DNA of 52,366 nt from an uncultured Nitratifractor sp. (GTDB lineage Bacteria; Campylobacterota; Campylobacteria; Campylobacterales; Sulfurovaceae): positions 1 through 52,366 of the forward strand of contig CAJXJF010000004.1 of NCBI GenBank assembly GCA_913054475.1, given 5' to 3'. Below, piece after piece: positions 11,143 through 19,981 of this stretch (positions are counted from its first letter, which is position 1; each line of letters starts with the position of its first letter). A model generated the notes under the pieces. It saw only the letters and a program-made list of their open reading frames with translations. It was not told where the DNA came from and did no database searches. A program made the position numbers and the translations under genes.

Positions 11143-11706
11143 ATGATAGAAATAAGATGGCACTCCCGTGCCGGGCAGGGTGCCGTGACCGGTGCCAAGG
11201 GTCTGGGCAATGTCGTAGCTAGGACCGGCAAAGAGGTACAGGCCTTCGCTCTATACGGTTCGGCGAAGAGAGGTGCGGCCATGAGAGCTTACAACCGCAT
11301 AGACGACGATCCGATCATAAATCATGAAAAGTATATGAATCCCGATTATGTTCTGGTGATAGATCCAGCTCTGGCCTTTACCGACAATATCACGGAGCAT
11401 GAGAAGGATAGTACCAAATATATAATCACATCCCATATGGACAAGAGCGAACTCATAGCCCAGATTCCCGCGCTGCAGGACAAGAAGGATAGAGTCTTCG
11501 TAGTGGACTGCATAGGTATCTCCATGGATACGATAGGTAGAGCCATTCCCAACACTCCGATGCTGGGGGCGCTGATGAAGATTTCGGGCATGTTCGAACT
11601 CGACTTCTTCCTCGACAGTATGAAGAGAGTTTTGGCCAAGTTCCCGCAGAAGATAATCGACGCGAATATGGAAGCGATAACCAGAGCTTACAACGAAGTA
11701 AAGTAG
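11143..11706 (+). CDS. porG: Pyruvate:ferredoxin oxidoreductase, gamma subunit
   Basis: 187 residues, full length for the gamma subunit of the four-subunit 2-oxoacid:acceptor oxidoreductases. The complex converts pyruvate + CoA to acetyl-CoA + CO2 with reduction of ferredoxin or flavodoxin, and can run in the carboxylating direction in autotrophs. The family N-terminus IRWHSRAGQGAVTGAKGLG is clear. A strong GAGGAGG ribosome site precedes the ATG. It is first in the order gamma-delta-alpha-beta, as in Helicobacter porCDAB. The substrate (pyruvate rather than 2-oxoglutarate) is inferred from that gene order. Confidence 0.9.
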   Translation: MIEIRWHSRAGQGAVTGAKGLGNVVARTGKEVQAFALYGSAKRGAAMRAYNRIDDDPIINHEKYMNPDYVLVIDPALAFTDNITEHEKDSTKYIITSHMDKSELIAQIPALQDKKDRVFVVDCIGISMDTIGRAIPNTPMLGALMKISGMFELDFFLDSMKRVLAKFPQKIIDANMEAITRAYNEVK

Positions 11707-11718
11707 AAGGATAGAACG

Positions 11719-12165
11719 ATGAAAGGTGTATTGGCTACAGACAGACGGGGAATGAGAGAGCTCGGTGCCGAAGAGATGGTAGGCTGGGATGAGGTTACAC
11801 AGGGAGTGGTTCTTCCCTCCTTCGATCAGGCGATTGGGAATGCGGCTTTTCTCAAGCCCGAGGAGAGACCCTATTCCGATTTTAGCAGTTATACCGCCAC
11901 GGTGGCTTCATGGAGGGTGATAAGACCAGTTTACAATAGAGATATCTGTATAGACTGCCAGAACTGCTGGGTATGGTGCCCGGATGCCTCTATTATCTCC
12001 AGAGACAAGCAAATGCTGGGAATAGACTACGACCACTGCAAGGGGTGCGGAGTCTGTGTGGAGGTCTGCCCGACCAATCCCAAGTCTCTACTCATGTTTG
12101 CAGAGACCGAAACGATAGAAGAGGCGCTCGCCAAGTGGCCCGAGAAGAAAAAGAAAGAGAAGTAA
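11719..12165 (+). CDS. porD: Pyruvate:ferredoxin oxidoreductase, delta (ferredoxin-like) subunit
   Basis: 148 residues. It carries electrons from the catalytic subunits through two [4Fe-4S] clusters. Both CxxCxxCxxxC clusters are visible: Cys77, 80, 83, 87 and Cys107, 110, 113, 117, each followed by Pro or close to it. An N-terminal extension of about 70 residues precedes the ferredoxin fold, as in epsilonproteobacterial PorD. The C-terminus ends in a lysine-rich tail. It lies 12 bp after porG and 9 bp before porA. Confidence 0.93.
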   Translation: MKGVLATDRRGMRELGAEEMVGWDEVTQGVVLPSFDQAIGNAAFLKPEERPYSDFSSYTATVASWRVIRPVYNRDICIDCQNCWVWCPDASIISRDKQMLGIDYDHCKGCGVCVEVCPTNPKSLLMFAETETIEEALAKWPEKKKKEK

Positions 12166-12174
12166 AGGATAGAT

Positions 12175-13410
12175 ATGGCTGAGAAAATGGAACTCAACGA
12201 AATAGAGGTCTGGGACGGTAACCAGGCTGCGGCTCAGGCGCTGAGACAGGCCCAGGTGGATGTGGTGGCGGCCTACCCTATCACTCCCTCCACTCCGATA
12301 GTCGAGGGTTATGGTGCTTTCGTGGCCAACGGATATATAGACGGTGAATTCGTAATGGTGGAGTCCGAACATGCGGCTATGTCGGGATGTGTGGGCGCTG
12401 CTGCAGCCGGAGGAAGGGTGGCTACCGCCACATCTTCACAGGGATTTATGCTTATGATAGAGGTGCTCTATCAGGCATCGGGTATGAGGCTTCCTATTGT
12501 ACTGAATGTCGTAAACCGTGCGATAGCCTCTCCACTGAATGTTCGTGGCGACCACGGAGATATGTATGCTGGACGCGACAGCGGATGGATACAGCTCGAC
12601 GCCTTCAACGCTCAAGAGGCTTACGATATGAACCTCTGCGCATTCAAGATAAGCGAAGATATAAATGTACGACTTCCGGTCATGGTGCATCAAGACGGAT
12701 TCACCACATCGCATACGGCCCAGAATGTACGACCGCTCAGTGACGACGAGGCATACGCTTTCATAGGTGATTACAAGCCCGTGGACGAGATGCTCGACTT
12801 CAGCAAAGCCGTCACCTACGGTGCCCAGACCGAAGAGGATTGGCACTTCGAGCACAAGGCCAAACAGCATAGAGCTCTTATGGATTCCTATGTTGTAATC
12901 GACAGAGTTTTCGAAGAGTTCGAGAAGAAGACGGGCAGAAAATACAGACGCCTCGAGAGTTATATGATGGATGATGCCGAAGTGGCTATCGTAGCCCTCG
13001 GTGCCACTGTCGAGACATGCATACTCGCAGCCAAAGAGCTCAGAGAGCAGGAGGGACTCAAGGCTGGAGTCGTGGCTCCCAGATCTATTCGTCCTTTCCC
13101 CTTCAACGAAATCAGGGAAGTTCTCGCCAATGTCAAAGCGGTAGCGGCTCTGGATCACTCGGTTTCGATGGGTGCGATGGGTATGCTCTACAACGAGATA
13201 GCCGGTGCCATGCTCAGTGCGCAGGAGAGACCTTTGCTTACCAACTTTATCTACGGACTTGGAGGACGGGACTTCGCGGTGGATGAAGCCAAGAGAATCT
13301 TCCGTGAACAAAAAGGCCATGCCGATGTCGGTTATATCACTACGGAAATCCAGCAGTTCAGCGGACTCAGAGGTCCCAAACTCGGATTCTACGAGATGAA
13401 AAGGAGCTAA
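12175..13410 (+). CDS. porA: Pyruvate:ferredoxin oxidoreductase, alpha subunit
   Basis: 411 residues. It contains the TPP pyrimidine-binding domain and the substrate-binding transketolase-C-like domain. The segments AAYPITPSTPIVE and MVESEHAAMSGCVGAAAAGG are characteristic of the family. With PorB it forms the thiamine active site. It lies 9 bp after porD and 3 bp before porB, so all four subunits are made from one transcript. Confidence 0.95.
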   Translation: MAEKMELNEIEVWDGNQAAAQALRQAQVDVVAAYPITPSTPIVEGYGAFVANGYIDGEFVMVESEHAAMSGCVGAAAAGGRVATATSSQGFMLMIEVLYQASGMRLPIVLNVVNRAIASPLNVRGDHGDMYAGRDSGWIQLDAFNAQEAYDMNLCAFKISEDINVRLPVMVHQDGFTTSHTAQNVRPLSDDEAYAFIGDYKPVDEMLDFSKAVTYGAQTEEDWHFEHKAKQHRALMDSYVVIDRVFEEFEKKTGRKYRRLESYMMDDAEVAIVALGATVETCILAAKELREQEGLKAGVVAPRSIRPFPFNEIREVLANVKAVAALDHSVSMGAMGMLYNEIAGAMLSAQERPLLTNFIYGLGGRDFAVDEAKRIFREQKGHADVGYITTEIQQFSGLRGPKLGFYEMKRS

Positions 13411-13413
13411 GAT

Positions 13414-14367
13414 ATGGCAATAACATCTATAAAAAACCTCAAAGAGTTTTCGACCAACAACGAGAGACTCGAAGGTGCGCACCTCCTCTGCCCTGGATGT
13501 GCCCACTCGATGATAGTTCGCGAACTGCTCAACTGTACCGACGACAACCTCGTAATAGCCACAAATACCGGCTGTCTGGAGGTCTCCACAGCCGTCTATC
13601 CCTACACCTCCTGGGATACCTCATGGATACACATAGGTTTCGAAAATGCCGCCACAGCAGCAGCCGGTGCCGAAGCGATGTACAAGGCGCGCAAGAGAAA
13701 AGGGACACTCAAAGATCCTGACGCTCCAGTCAAATTTGTAGCCTTCGGAGGAGACGGCTCCACTTACGATATCGGATTTCAGTGGATTTCCGGAGCCATA
13801 GAGAGAGGTCATGATTTCACATATATCTGCCTCGATAACGAAAACTATGCCAATACCGGCGGACAGCGCTCCTCATCCACACCTGTAGGTGCACACACCT
13901 CTACGGCGCAAGCTGGTCGTGTAAGCTACGGAAAGAAGCAGAAGAAAAAAGATATAGTCGCCATCATGGCCGCACACGGCGCTCCCTATGTCGCTCAACT
14001 TGCACCCAATAAGTGGAAGATTATGGCCAAAGGTTTCCAGAAAGCTCTCGAGACCGAGGGCCCCTGCTTCATAAATACTGTCTCCGCCTGTACTACCGAG
14101 TGGAAATTCAACCCCAAGGATACGATCAATATAATAGATCTCGCTACCGACTCTCTGATGTTCCCCATCTACGAGATAATAAACGGCAGAGAGCTCAATA
14201 TCCTCTACAGACCCAAAACCGTCGTACCGGTAGAGGAGTATCTCGCTGCACAGGGGCGCTACAAGCACCTCTTCAAGCCCGAAAACAGGCATGTAATCGA
14301 TGCCATCCAGAAAGATATCAACGAAAAATGGGAGTATCTGCAGCGCAGAGAAGAGGCCAAGGTCTAA
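13414..14367 (+). CDS. porB: Pyruvate:ferredoxin oxidoreductase, beta subunit
   Basis: 317 residues. It holds the TPP diphosphate-binding fold: GGDGST begins at residue 112 (Asp114) and the motif closes with the N-Y-A-N-TGGQRSS stretch. The N-terminal LCPGCAH contains Cys26 and Cys29, ligands of the proximal [4Fe-4S] cluster. The gene closes the por operon and is followed by a G5/C5 hairpin at 14391. Confidence 0.95.
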   Translation: MAITSIKNLKEFSTNNERLEGAHLLCPGCAHSMIVRELLNCTDDNLVIATNTGCLEVSTAVYPYTSWDTSWIHIGFENAATAAAGAEAMYKARKRKGTLKDPDAPVKFVAFGGDGSTYDIGFQWISGAIERGHDFTYICLDNENYANTGGQRSSSTPVGAHTSTAQAGRVSYGKKQKKKDIVAIMAAHGAPYVAQLAPNKWKIMAKGFQKALETEGPCFINTVSACTTEWKFNPKDTINIIDLATDSLMFPIYEIINGRELNILYRPKTVVPVEEYLAAQGRYKHLFKPENRHVIDAIQKDINEKWEYLQRREEAKV

Positions 14368-14390
14368 TCACTTCCTCCGATACTCCACTT

Positions 14391-14404
14391 GGGGGCTCTC
14401 CCCC
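14391..14404 (+). terminator. G5-CTCT-C5 hairpin after porB
   Basis: GGGGG (14391-14395) pairs perfectly with CCCCC (14400-14404) around a CTCT loop, 24 bp after the porB stop. No T-run follows, so it may be a transcript-end stabiliser rather than a full terminator. Confidence 0.35.
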
Positions 14405-14439
14405 GTCCCGCTCCTGACAATCTCCCTCAAAGGTTATAG

Positions 14440-14673
14440 ATGAAAAGAGTCTTCAGAGAGATATACGGCGCAGGTGTACTCTTTTTCTACTACTTCAAAT
14501 GGCCCATGTTCATAGGGTATCCCGTTTTGATAGAGTATCTTTCATATCCTCGCTACTGGGTGATGGACATTCTGTGGATATACTGTCTCATCCTGATAGT
14601 GAAAGATGTGATATACAAATTTGTACTGAAAAAGAGCTATTGCGACGATAAAAAGTGTTCCAAGGGAAAGTGA
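14440..14673 (+). CDS. Small two-helix membrane protein, function unknown
   Basis: 77 residues. Two hydrophobic, aromatic-rich segments (about 10-30 and 40-62) are followed by a short basic tail containing two Cys (SYCDDKKCSKGK). AAAGG lies about 6 nt upstream of the ATG. It follows the por operon at 72 bp on the same strand and is separated from it by the hairpin at 14391. No domain was recognised. The membrane topology is suggested by composition only. Confidence 0.65.
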   Translation: MKRVFREIYGAGVLFFYYFKWPMFIGYPVLIEYLSYPRYWVMDILWIYCLILIVKDVIYKFVLKKSYCDDKKCSKGK

Positions 14674-14747
14674 ATGGAAAATTTCGCTTTTGCAGCTTCG
14701 CGACAGCAGTCGTGACGGCTGCCATCGCACTCTCCGCAAAGAGGGGA

Positions 14748-14951
14748 TTATACAGTAGCTTCGAGGGCCTTCTTCTTCATCGTCCTGAGTGTGGAAGCGG
14801 CGACTTTTATCTTTTTGCGTGTACCATCTTCGAGTGTAACGCGTACTGTCCTGAGATTGGGAAGCTGGCGCTTCTTGGTCTTGTTGTGAGCATGGGATAC
14901 ATTGTATCCTACCAGAGGTCCTTTTCCTGTTACCTGACATCTTCTCGCCAT
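14748..14951 (-). CDS. rpmB: 50S ribosomal protein L28
   Basis: 67 residues. Component of the large ribosomal subunit. The N-terminus [12 protein letters not shown] and the LPNLRTVRV core are diagnostic. The ATG at 14951 is chosen because it restores the family N-terminus and has AAAAGG 7 nt upstream; an in-frame ATG at 14957 would add only Met-Lys. It stands alone, without rpmG beside it. Transcription probably starts from TATAAT (minus strand, 15039-15044), leaving a leader of about 80 nt. Confidence 0.95.
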   Translation of the reverse strand: MARRCQVTGKGPLVGYNVSHAHNKTKKRQLPNLRTVRVTLEDGTRKKIKVAASTLRTMKKKALEATV

Positions 14952-14986
14952 TTTCATACCTTTTAAATATTTTCTCTATTTCGATT

Positions 14987-15044
14987 GAAGCGGCGCAGTA
15001 TCACTCTGCTTCGCACTCAATATTACAAAAGTTTCGGGATTATA
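14987..15044 (-). promoter_or_regulatory. rpmB -10 box and leader inverted repeat
   Basis: Minus-strand TATAAT occupies 15039-15044. Downstream of it in the leader, CTGCTTC (15006-15012) can pair with the split arm GAAG (14987-14990) plus GCAG (14995-14998). An imperfect hairpin in a ribosomal-protein leader could be regulatory, but this is weak evidence. Confidence 0.35.
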
Positions 15045-15165
15045 CAGAAAATGGCTTAAAGACAAATTACAAAATATTGACACAATCTCCGCTCTATTGA
15101 AGCCTCTCTTCCTCATAATATCCGAGAAAAGTGCCTACAAAACGCTCCTCTTTCGCATCGAGCAA

Positions 15166-16065
15166 CTATATACAGGAGAGATGGCCCGGGTAATCTTTCG
15201 CCGGCAGTGAAGGAGCCTCTATTCTGAATATGGTCCCGGAGAGCTTCTCTTGAGCTATATTGACTCTGTTACCGACCATGACGAGTGTACGCTCCCCGTA
15301 ACCCTTTTCATCCATAAGTTTTCTCATCTGTGCGATATCCACGCTTTTGCGATCGAAGGGCAGGACCCAGAAGCGTGTGGAGATACCCAACTCTCTCTCT
15401 ATCGCCTCTTCGCACTCGATAAACTCATCTGTAAATCTATGAATATAGGACTCTTCGCTTATCGGATAGTGAGCGCTGCTGTGATTGCAGATCTCCCACC
15501 CGTTTTCCAACAAAGTTCTTATGCCTTCGAAAGTGTCGAAAATCCTGAATGCATCTTCTCTGGAATGTTCCGGACAGAACTCTTCGTATAGCTCGTCTAT
15601 GATTTCGACTATATCCCGGGAGAAGTGATCGAGCGTAAAAGCTTTTATGTACTCTCTCCCCGTCCTGAAAGCGAACTTTTTAAGCCTGCTTCTAAGAAGT
15701 CTCGATGCGTCGCTATGGGCGAGGAAGGAGAGTTTGGCTCTCCAGAACATCTCCTCTCTCAGGGCGAAGCGTGAATTTATTGAGACCGCACCCTCTATTG
15801 AATACTCTTTCATTATGGGCATGGCATATTTTCGTACACCCCTGAAGCCGTCGTCGAACCAGAAGCTCACGAGGGGCTCGTCTATATCCGCATCCAGAAA
15901 TCTCTTGAAGCCCTCCTCTATCGATACGGGTCTGGCGCTCTTGGAGAGTATCTCGAGCTGCTCTTGGAAGATATCGGGAGCGAAAGTGCCTCCTATACCT
16001 CTCATCCAGATACTCTCCTCCCATGAGATATCGTGATAGTTGAGTATATACCACCCTTTTTTCAT
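15166..16065 (-). CDS. Polysaccharide deacetylase family protein (NodB-like)
   Basis: 299 residues. NodB-fold carbohydrate esterase 4 proteins remove N- or O-acetyl groups from glycans with a metal centre. Visible: LNYHDIS at the start, motif 1 FDDG with Asp71-Asp72, and motif 2 HSSAH with His195 and His199, the expected Asp-His-His metal triad. There is no signal peptide, so action on a cytoplasmic (lipid-linked or nucleotide) sugar is more likely than on exported wall polymer. Its ATG overlaps the stop of the upstream formyltransferase gene (TGATG), so the two are translationally coupled, and GGAGAT precedes it. The substrate is unknown. Confidence 0.82.
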   Translation of the reverse strand: MKKGWYILNYHDISWEESIWMRGIGGTFAPDIFQEQLEILSKSARPVSIEEGFKRFLDADIDEPLVSFWFDDGFRGVRKYAMPIMKEYSIEGAVSINSRFALREEMFWRAKLSFLAHSDASRLLRSRLKKFAFRTGREYIKAFTLDHFSRDIVEIIDELYEEFCPEHSREDAFRIFDTFEGIRTLLENGWEICNHSSAHYPISEESYIHRFTDEFIECEEAIERELGISTRFWVLPFDRKSVDIAQMRKLMDEKGYGERTLVMVGNRVNIAQEKLSGTIFRIEAPSLPAKDYPGHLSCI

Positions 16066-17021
16066 CAGAATCTCCTTATCCTCTCGAGCTCTTCCCGTAG
16101 CCAGCCGGAATCGAAATCTCTCAGGAGCGCTTTGCGTACAGGAAAGTTCAGCTCGCTATCGAGATAGCTTCTGCCGTCTTTCGAATCCTGTGGGAATATG
16201 GCTATCTTCTGCGAGTTCGAATCGATAATCTCTTCTACCACCTCTATCATGAGCTCCGTACCGAGTGCGACCGTTCTTAGAAAGATCGACTCTATACTGT
16301 CGTCGGGGTGGAGAGTGACCGTGGATCTTCTCAAGATCGCACCAGCATCCGCAGCGCTGACAGTCAGATGTACGGTGGAGGCTATATCTTCGAGCTTTCT
16401 ATGGTATAGGGCCCAGTGTATCGTATTGCTTCCTTTGAAACGGGGCGAAGAGCCTGCATGCTGGTTTATCGCCACTCCTCTTATACTCTCTATCAGCGCC
16501 GATTTATACAGAGGCCCTCCGAGTGTCAGAAAGAGATAGGGGTCGAGTTGTCGTATCTCTTCTCTGAAATCATCCGTATGGACATACTCCGTCTCTATTT
16601 TTCGAGCCTGCATATCTATCTTCTTTTCGAGCCTCGCTATCTCTTTTGCGAAGAGTTTCTCCTCCTCTCTCCTGAGACTTCTACTTCTGAGTCTGATTCG
16701 ATAGAGTAGATCGGATATATCCGTCGCACTTTTGCGCACTGCGGCTTTGAGACCTCTGCATCTGTAGTATTTCGCCACATCTCTTGCGAAAGAGGGTATC
16801 TTTTCGAGTCGGGAAAGTTTTGAAGACAAGGCTGTGGCTTTGTGTAAAGAGCGGAAGCTGTCGTCGAGTTCGTACCAGCCCTTCACCCTCTCGCCGAAGC
16901 TCTCTATGATTCGAAGAGCGAAGCGTCTGTGCCTGAGCTCTTTCCCCGTGACGAGGACTATCGTTTTATCTTCGGAAGGAGGTAGATATAGATACTCTCT
17001 GCGTATATCGTGCGGATACAT
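16065..17021 (-). CDS. Formyltransferase-fold protein, probable sugar N-formyltransferase
   Basis: 318 residues. The central and C-terminal parts match the formyl_transf_N fold: LTLGGPLYK, then INQHAG with Asn186 and His188, then TVHLTVSAADAGAI with Asp225, giving the Asn-His-Asp catalytic set. The N-terminus IVLVTGKELRHRRFALRI (21-38) is a Rossmann-like segment seen in surface-polysaccharide formyltransferases. A charged helical insert spans about 100-145. The ATG at 17021 is preferred for its perfect AAGGAG 7 nt upstream; an ATG at 17063 would add 14 residues. The coupled deacetylase suggests a deacetylate-then-formylate modification of an amino sugar (inference). Confidence 0.72.
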   Translation of the reverse strand: MYPHDIRREYLYLPPSEDKTIVLVTGKELRHRRFALRIIESFGERVKGWYELDDSFRSLHKATALSSKLSRLEKIPSFARDVAKYYRCRGLKAAVRKSATDISDLLYRIRLRSRSLRREEEKLFAKEIARLEKKIDMQARKIETEYVHTDDFREEIRQLDPYLFLTLGGPLYKSALIESIRGVAINQHAGSSPRFKGSNTIHWALYHRKLEDIASTVHLTVSAADAGAILRRSTVTLHPDDSIESIFLRTVALGTELMIEVVEEIIDSNSQKIAIFPQDSKDGRSYLDSELNFPVRKALLRDFDSGWLREELERIRRF

Positions 17022-17110
17022 TCGCCAACTCCTTTGTCTATGGATAGATACAGGAAGCATCATACATACCCCCTGTATCTTGCTTCGCTGTCGCCAAGTG
17101 GAGCGACGAA

Positions 17111-17130
17111 ATAAAAACGGAGAATCTCCG
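17111..17130 (-). terminator. Rho-independent terminator
   Basis: Reading the minus strand, CGGAG-ATT-CTCCG (17130 to 17118) is followed by TTTTTAT. It lies 1 bp after the stop of the 17132-17518 gene and separates that unit from the formyltransferase gene. Confidence 0.75.
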
Positions 17131-17131
17131 G

Positions 17132-17518
17132 CTACTTCTGTACGATGGCTTTGGAGAAGATAACGCCGTCTATACCGAAACGGACAATGTTGTCTATACT
17201 CTTCTCATCCTCTATCACCACCAGAATCTTGGTGTCGAAGATGTAGTCATCGGCTATCTTTTGGATAATGATAGCCTGCTCGTGCTGACATAGAATATAG
17301 TTTGCCTTCAAGGCATTGGCAAAAACGGCATCTCTAATATTGTTGACAGTTATAGAGAAGGATATATCATTGGCCTTACAGTATTTGGCAATATCGATTG
17401 AGACATTGAGGGGCTCCAAGAGGACTATCTCATCGGCTTGAATCTTCTCTATCTCCTCTATGGAAAATATTTTCATAAATCTTGGACTTTCTATCCAGGG
17501 ATGTCCGAAAATAAGCAT
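17132..17518 (-). CDS. Conserved hypothetical protein of Campylobacterota
   Basis: 128 residues. The N-terminus (MLIFGHPWIESPRFMKIFSI) and a repeated hydrophobic strand/helix pattern (EIVLLEPL, DISFSITV, ANYILCQ, TKILVVI, GVIFSK) suggest a small alpha/beta Rossmann-like fold. I recall close relatives only in epsilonproteobacteria, where the function is unassigned. The start overlaps the stop of the upstream zinc-motif gene (TAATG), with GGAGG 6 nt before it. The gene ends directly at a terminator. Confidence 0.75.
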   Translation of the reverse strand: MLIFGHPWIESPRFMKIFSIEEIEKIQADEIVLLEPLNVSIDIAKYCKANDISFSITVNNIRDAVFANALKANYILCQHEQAIIIQKIADDYIFDTKILVVIEDEKSIDNIVRFGIDGVIFSKAIVQK

Positions 17519-17736
17519 TATTTACCTCCTTTTGGCAAACATTCGGCACAGCAGTAGAATTTGCCTTTATATTTTATCGCCTCTTTACTGCTTACAAATG
17601 TAGAACAGTTTTCACATTCTACCATAGTATCCTCAAGCTCTATCTCATCTTTTTTCTCATTCGGCACGATTTTGCCTCCAAATATCTTATAAAGCCAGTA
17701 AAACACAAGTCCAAAAACAATCAACTTCAACAACAT
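17518..17736 (-). CDS. PP0621-family small membrane-anchored zinc-motif protein
   Basis: 72 residues. An N-terminal transmembrane helix (about 1-18) is followed by an acidic linker and two Cys pairs, VECENC and YCCAEC, that resemble a TRASH/zinc-ribbon metal site. This architecture is that of the PP0621 family, whose function is unknown. It is translationally coupled to the next gene through a 1-bp overlap. Confidence 0.72.
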   Translation of the reverse strand: MLLKLIVFGLVFYWLYKIFGGKIVPNEKKDEIELEDTMVECENCSTFVSSKEAIKYKGKFYCCAECLPKGGK

Positions 17737-17975
17737 ATCGTCTCCATATCCCTGAGTTGCTCCTATACAAAAGGACTCCTACAATCCCTTCTCCCCTATT
17801 CCACTATATCCATCTCGACAAGCTATTTTTGAGATTTATCTTTGTCAAGTTCGATACAAGATATACCCCATCTTCTCCTCAACCATTCTCAATAAGCTAA
17901 AAATCTCTCTTTCAATAACACTATCTACCTCTTGAATAGCTTGATATTGTATATAAAATATATAAAAAATCGGAT
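17737..17975. other. 239-bp intergenic region between ruvC and the PP0621-family gene
   Basis: AT-rich DNA with no recognised gene. A minus-strand open stretch encodes ...SVIEREIFSLLRMVEEKMGY... but has no usable ATG start. TTGTCAAG/GACAAG motifs recur near 17818-17850 without forming a clear operator. Confidence 0.4.
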
Positions 17976-18449
17976 TTATCTCCTTCTCAGCCTCTGGGCA
18001 TGGGTTATGGCTATAGCCATGGCATCGGTGATATCCAGAGGTTTGATCTCCTTTTTGATAGCGAGTATCTTTCTTACCATGAAGGCGACCTGCTCCTTGC
18101 CTGCCTTGCCGTTTCCGGTAAGAGCCTTTTTGACCTGCAAAGGGGTGTATTCGTGGAAATAGCCTATCTCCTGTAGAATCTTCAGACTCAAAGCTCCCCT
18201 GAACTGGGCGAGTTTCAAGACACTTTTGGGATTGTAGGCATAGAAGATATCCTCTATGGCGACCTCGTCTATACTCTCTTTTTTCAGAATGATATCCAGC
18301 CCCTCTATCAACTCCACTATCTGCTCCTGAAGAGTTTCGCTTCTGATTCTGAGAACTCCGGCTTCGAGCAGTATCATTTTTCTGTTTTCGAGTCTCAAAA
18401 TGCAGTATCCCAGATTTCTGCTTCCCGGATCTATTCCCAAAATATTCAC
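17976..18449 (-). CDS. ruvC: Crossover junction endodeoxyribonuclease RuvC
   Basis: 157 residues. Resolves Holliday junctions with RuvAB in recombinational repair. The four acidic catalytic residues are all present and at near-canonical positions: Asp7 (GIDPG), Glu66, Asp139 and Asp142. The start is GTG with GAGAGGTG upstream. Its leader is the DnaA-box cluster, so the 5' end of ruvC abuts the origin and points away from dnaA. Confidence 0.95.
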   Translation of the reverse strand: MNILGIDPGSRNLGYCILRLENRKMILLEAGVLRIRSETLQEQIVELIEGLDIILKKESIDEVAIEDIFYAYNPKSVLKLAQFRGALSLKILQEIGYFHEYTPLQVKKALTGNGKAGKEQVAFMVRKILAIKKEIKPLDITDAMAIAITHAQRLRRR

Positions 18450-18569
18450 TTTTCACCTCTCTTTTCACAATGTGAAAAACTTTTTCACCTCGAACGATAC
18501 CCTTGGATTTTCCGTATTTTAGTCCTTTTTGGATAAAATCGAATAAATATTCACATTTCGGCATGTGAA
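18445..18569. other. oriC1: oriC1: DnaA-box cluster upstream of dnaA
   Basis: Seven TTCAC/GTGAA cores occur in 125 bp: 18445-18449, 18452-18456, 18464-18468, 18472-18476 (inverted), 18484-18488, 18550-18554 and 18565-18569 (inverted). Most are preceded by T-runs, as in TTTTTCAC. TTCAC is the known core of epsilonproteobacterial DnaA boxes. With the cluster after dnaA this forms a bipartite origin, as described in Helicobacter. The same stretch must carry the divergent ruvC and dnaA promoters, implying DnaA autoregulation. Confidence 0.8.
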
Positions 18570-18591
18570 AAAGTGGAGGAATAGAGAGAAG

Positions 18592-19926
18592 ATGAATATC
18601 GGTCAAAAGGTGTTGAAGGAGCTGGAGAAGGAGATAAGCGTAAACGAGTACCGAAGATATATCCAAAGGCTGGAGTACGATACCGAACTCTCCAGAAGCG
18701 ATATAGCTATCTTCAGAGCGCCGAACATCTTCACTGCGAAATGGGTGGAGACGAAATACAGCAAAAGTATCGCACATCTCTTCGAACTGGAAAACGGTAT
18801 AAAACCCAAGGTCGAAATAACGGCCTCGAAGAGGAAGGAGGGGAGCCTACTCAGTCATAAAAATATGCAAAAAGAGAGCAAAAGCGGCAAAAGTACCCAT
18901 CTGAACCCATCTTTTACCTTCGACAGTTTCGTCGTGGGAAGCTCCAACCAGTTTGCCTACACCACCGCCAGGAGCGTAGCGGAAAAACCCGGGATACAGT
19001 ACAACCCTCTCTTCATATACGGAGGAGTCGGCCTCGGAAAGACCCACCTTCTGCAGGCGATTGGAAACTACCGTACCCAATTCGGAGATACCGTGATATA
19101 TACGACACTCGAACAGTTCATGAACAAATTCATCTCCTCTCTTCAATCCCGTACGATGGACAGATTCAGAGATACCTTCAGACACTGCGACCTGCTTCTG
19201 ATAGACGATATACAGTTTCTAAGCCGTAAGGAGCAGACACAGGAGGAGCTCTTTCACACCTTCAACGAACTCCACTCCCTCAACAGACAGATAGTACTGA
19301 CATCGGATAGAGCTCCCAAGAAGATAGCCGGACTCGTGGACAGACTGAGAAGCCGTTTCGAGATGGGACTCACCGCAGATATCCAGCCTCCCGAACTGGA
19401 GACCAAGATAGCCATCATACAGAAGAAGTGCGAACTCGACGGCATCAGACTCGACAGGGATATCATCAACTTCATCGCCACCCATATGGGAGACAATATA
19501 AGAGAGATAGAGGGGACCATAATCAAACTCAACGCCATGAGTACGATGCTCAATCAGGAGATAACACCCGAATTCGCCAAAAATGCCGTCAGGGACCAGC
19601 TGAAGGAGAAGCAGGAGAATATCACCATAGACGATATCGTGGGTATTGTCGCCAGAGAGTTGAATGTCAAACCCTCCGACATCAAGTCGAAAAAGAGAAA
19701 CAAGAATGTGGTCAACGCCAGGAGAATCGTCATCTATCTCGCCAGAAACCTGACTCCCAACTCCATGCCCCAGATAGCCCTCTATTTCGGGATGAAAGAC
19801 CATACGGCAGTCAGTAAAAACATGAAGAAGATAAACGAGATAGTCGAAAACGACGAAAACTTCAAAGTGCTCCTCGAAGAGCTCTCCAACAAGGTGGGAA
19901 GCAGCCATCGCAAGAGCGACATATAA
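18592..19926 (+). CDS. dnaA: Chromosomal replication initiator protein DnaA
   Basis: 444 residues. AAA+ protein that binds DnaA boxes and opens the origin. Domain I (about 1-75) binds partner proteins; a short Lys/Ser-rich domain II follows (about 80-105). Domain III holds Walker A GGVGLGKT (144-151) and the LLIDDIQFL Walker B. Domain IV ends with the helix-turn-helix signature KDHTAVSKN (Asp403-His404-Thr405). The ATG at 18592 is chosen over an in-frame GTG at 18565 because it gives the family N-terminus MNIGQKV and follows GGAGGA; the GTG would lie inside a DnaA box. Confidence 0.97.
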   Translation: MNIGQKVLKELEKEISVNEYRRYIQRLEYDTELSRSDIAIFRAPNIFTAKWVETKYSKSIAHLFELENGIKPKVEITASKRKEGSLLSHKNMQKESKSGKSTHLNPSFTFDSFVVGSSNQFAYTTARSVAEKPGIQYNPLFIYGGVGLGKTHLLQAIGNYRTQFGDTVIYTTLEQFMNKFISSLQSRTMDRFRDTFRHCDLLLIDDIQFLSRKEQTQEELFHTFNELHSLNRQIVLTSDRAPKKIAGLVDRLRSRFEMGLTADIQPPELETKIAIIQKKCELDGIRLDRDIINFIATHMGDNIREIEGTIIKLNAMSTMLNQEITPEFAKNAVRDQLKEKQENITIDDIVGIVARELNVKPSDIKSKKRNKNVVNARRIVIYLARNLTPNSMPQIALYFGMKDHTAVSKNMKKINEIVENDENFKVLLEELSNKVGSSHRKSDI

Positions 19927-19981
19927 CTGCGCAGACCCCCATATCGCTAAATTGAATGAAAATGAGGATATAATTTCAGCA

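Noticed and set aside
18565-18591. In-frame GTG start for DnaA, adding nine residues
   Set aside because: The extra residues do not match DnaA N-termini and the GTG lies inside an inverted DnaA box; the ATG at 18592 follows GGAGGA.
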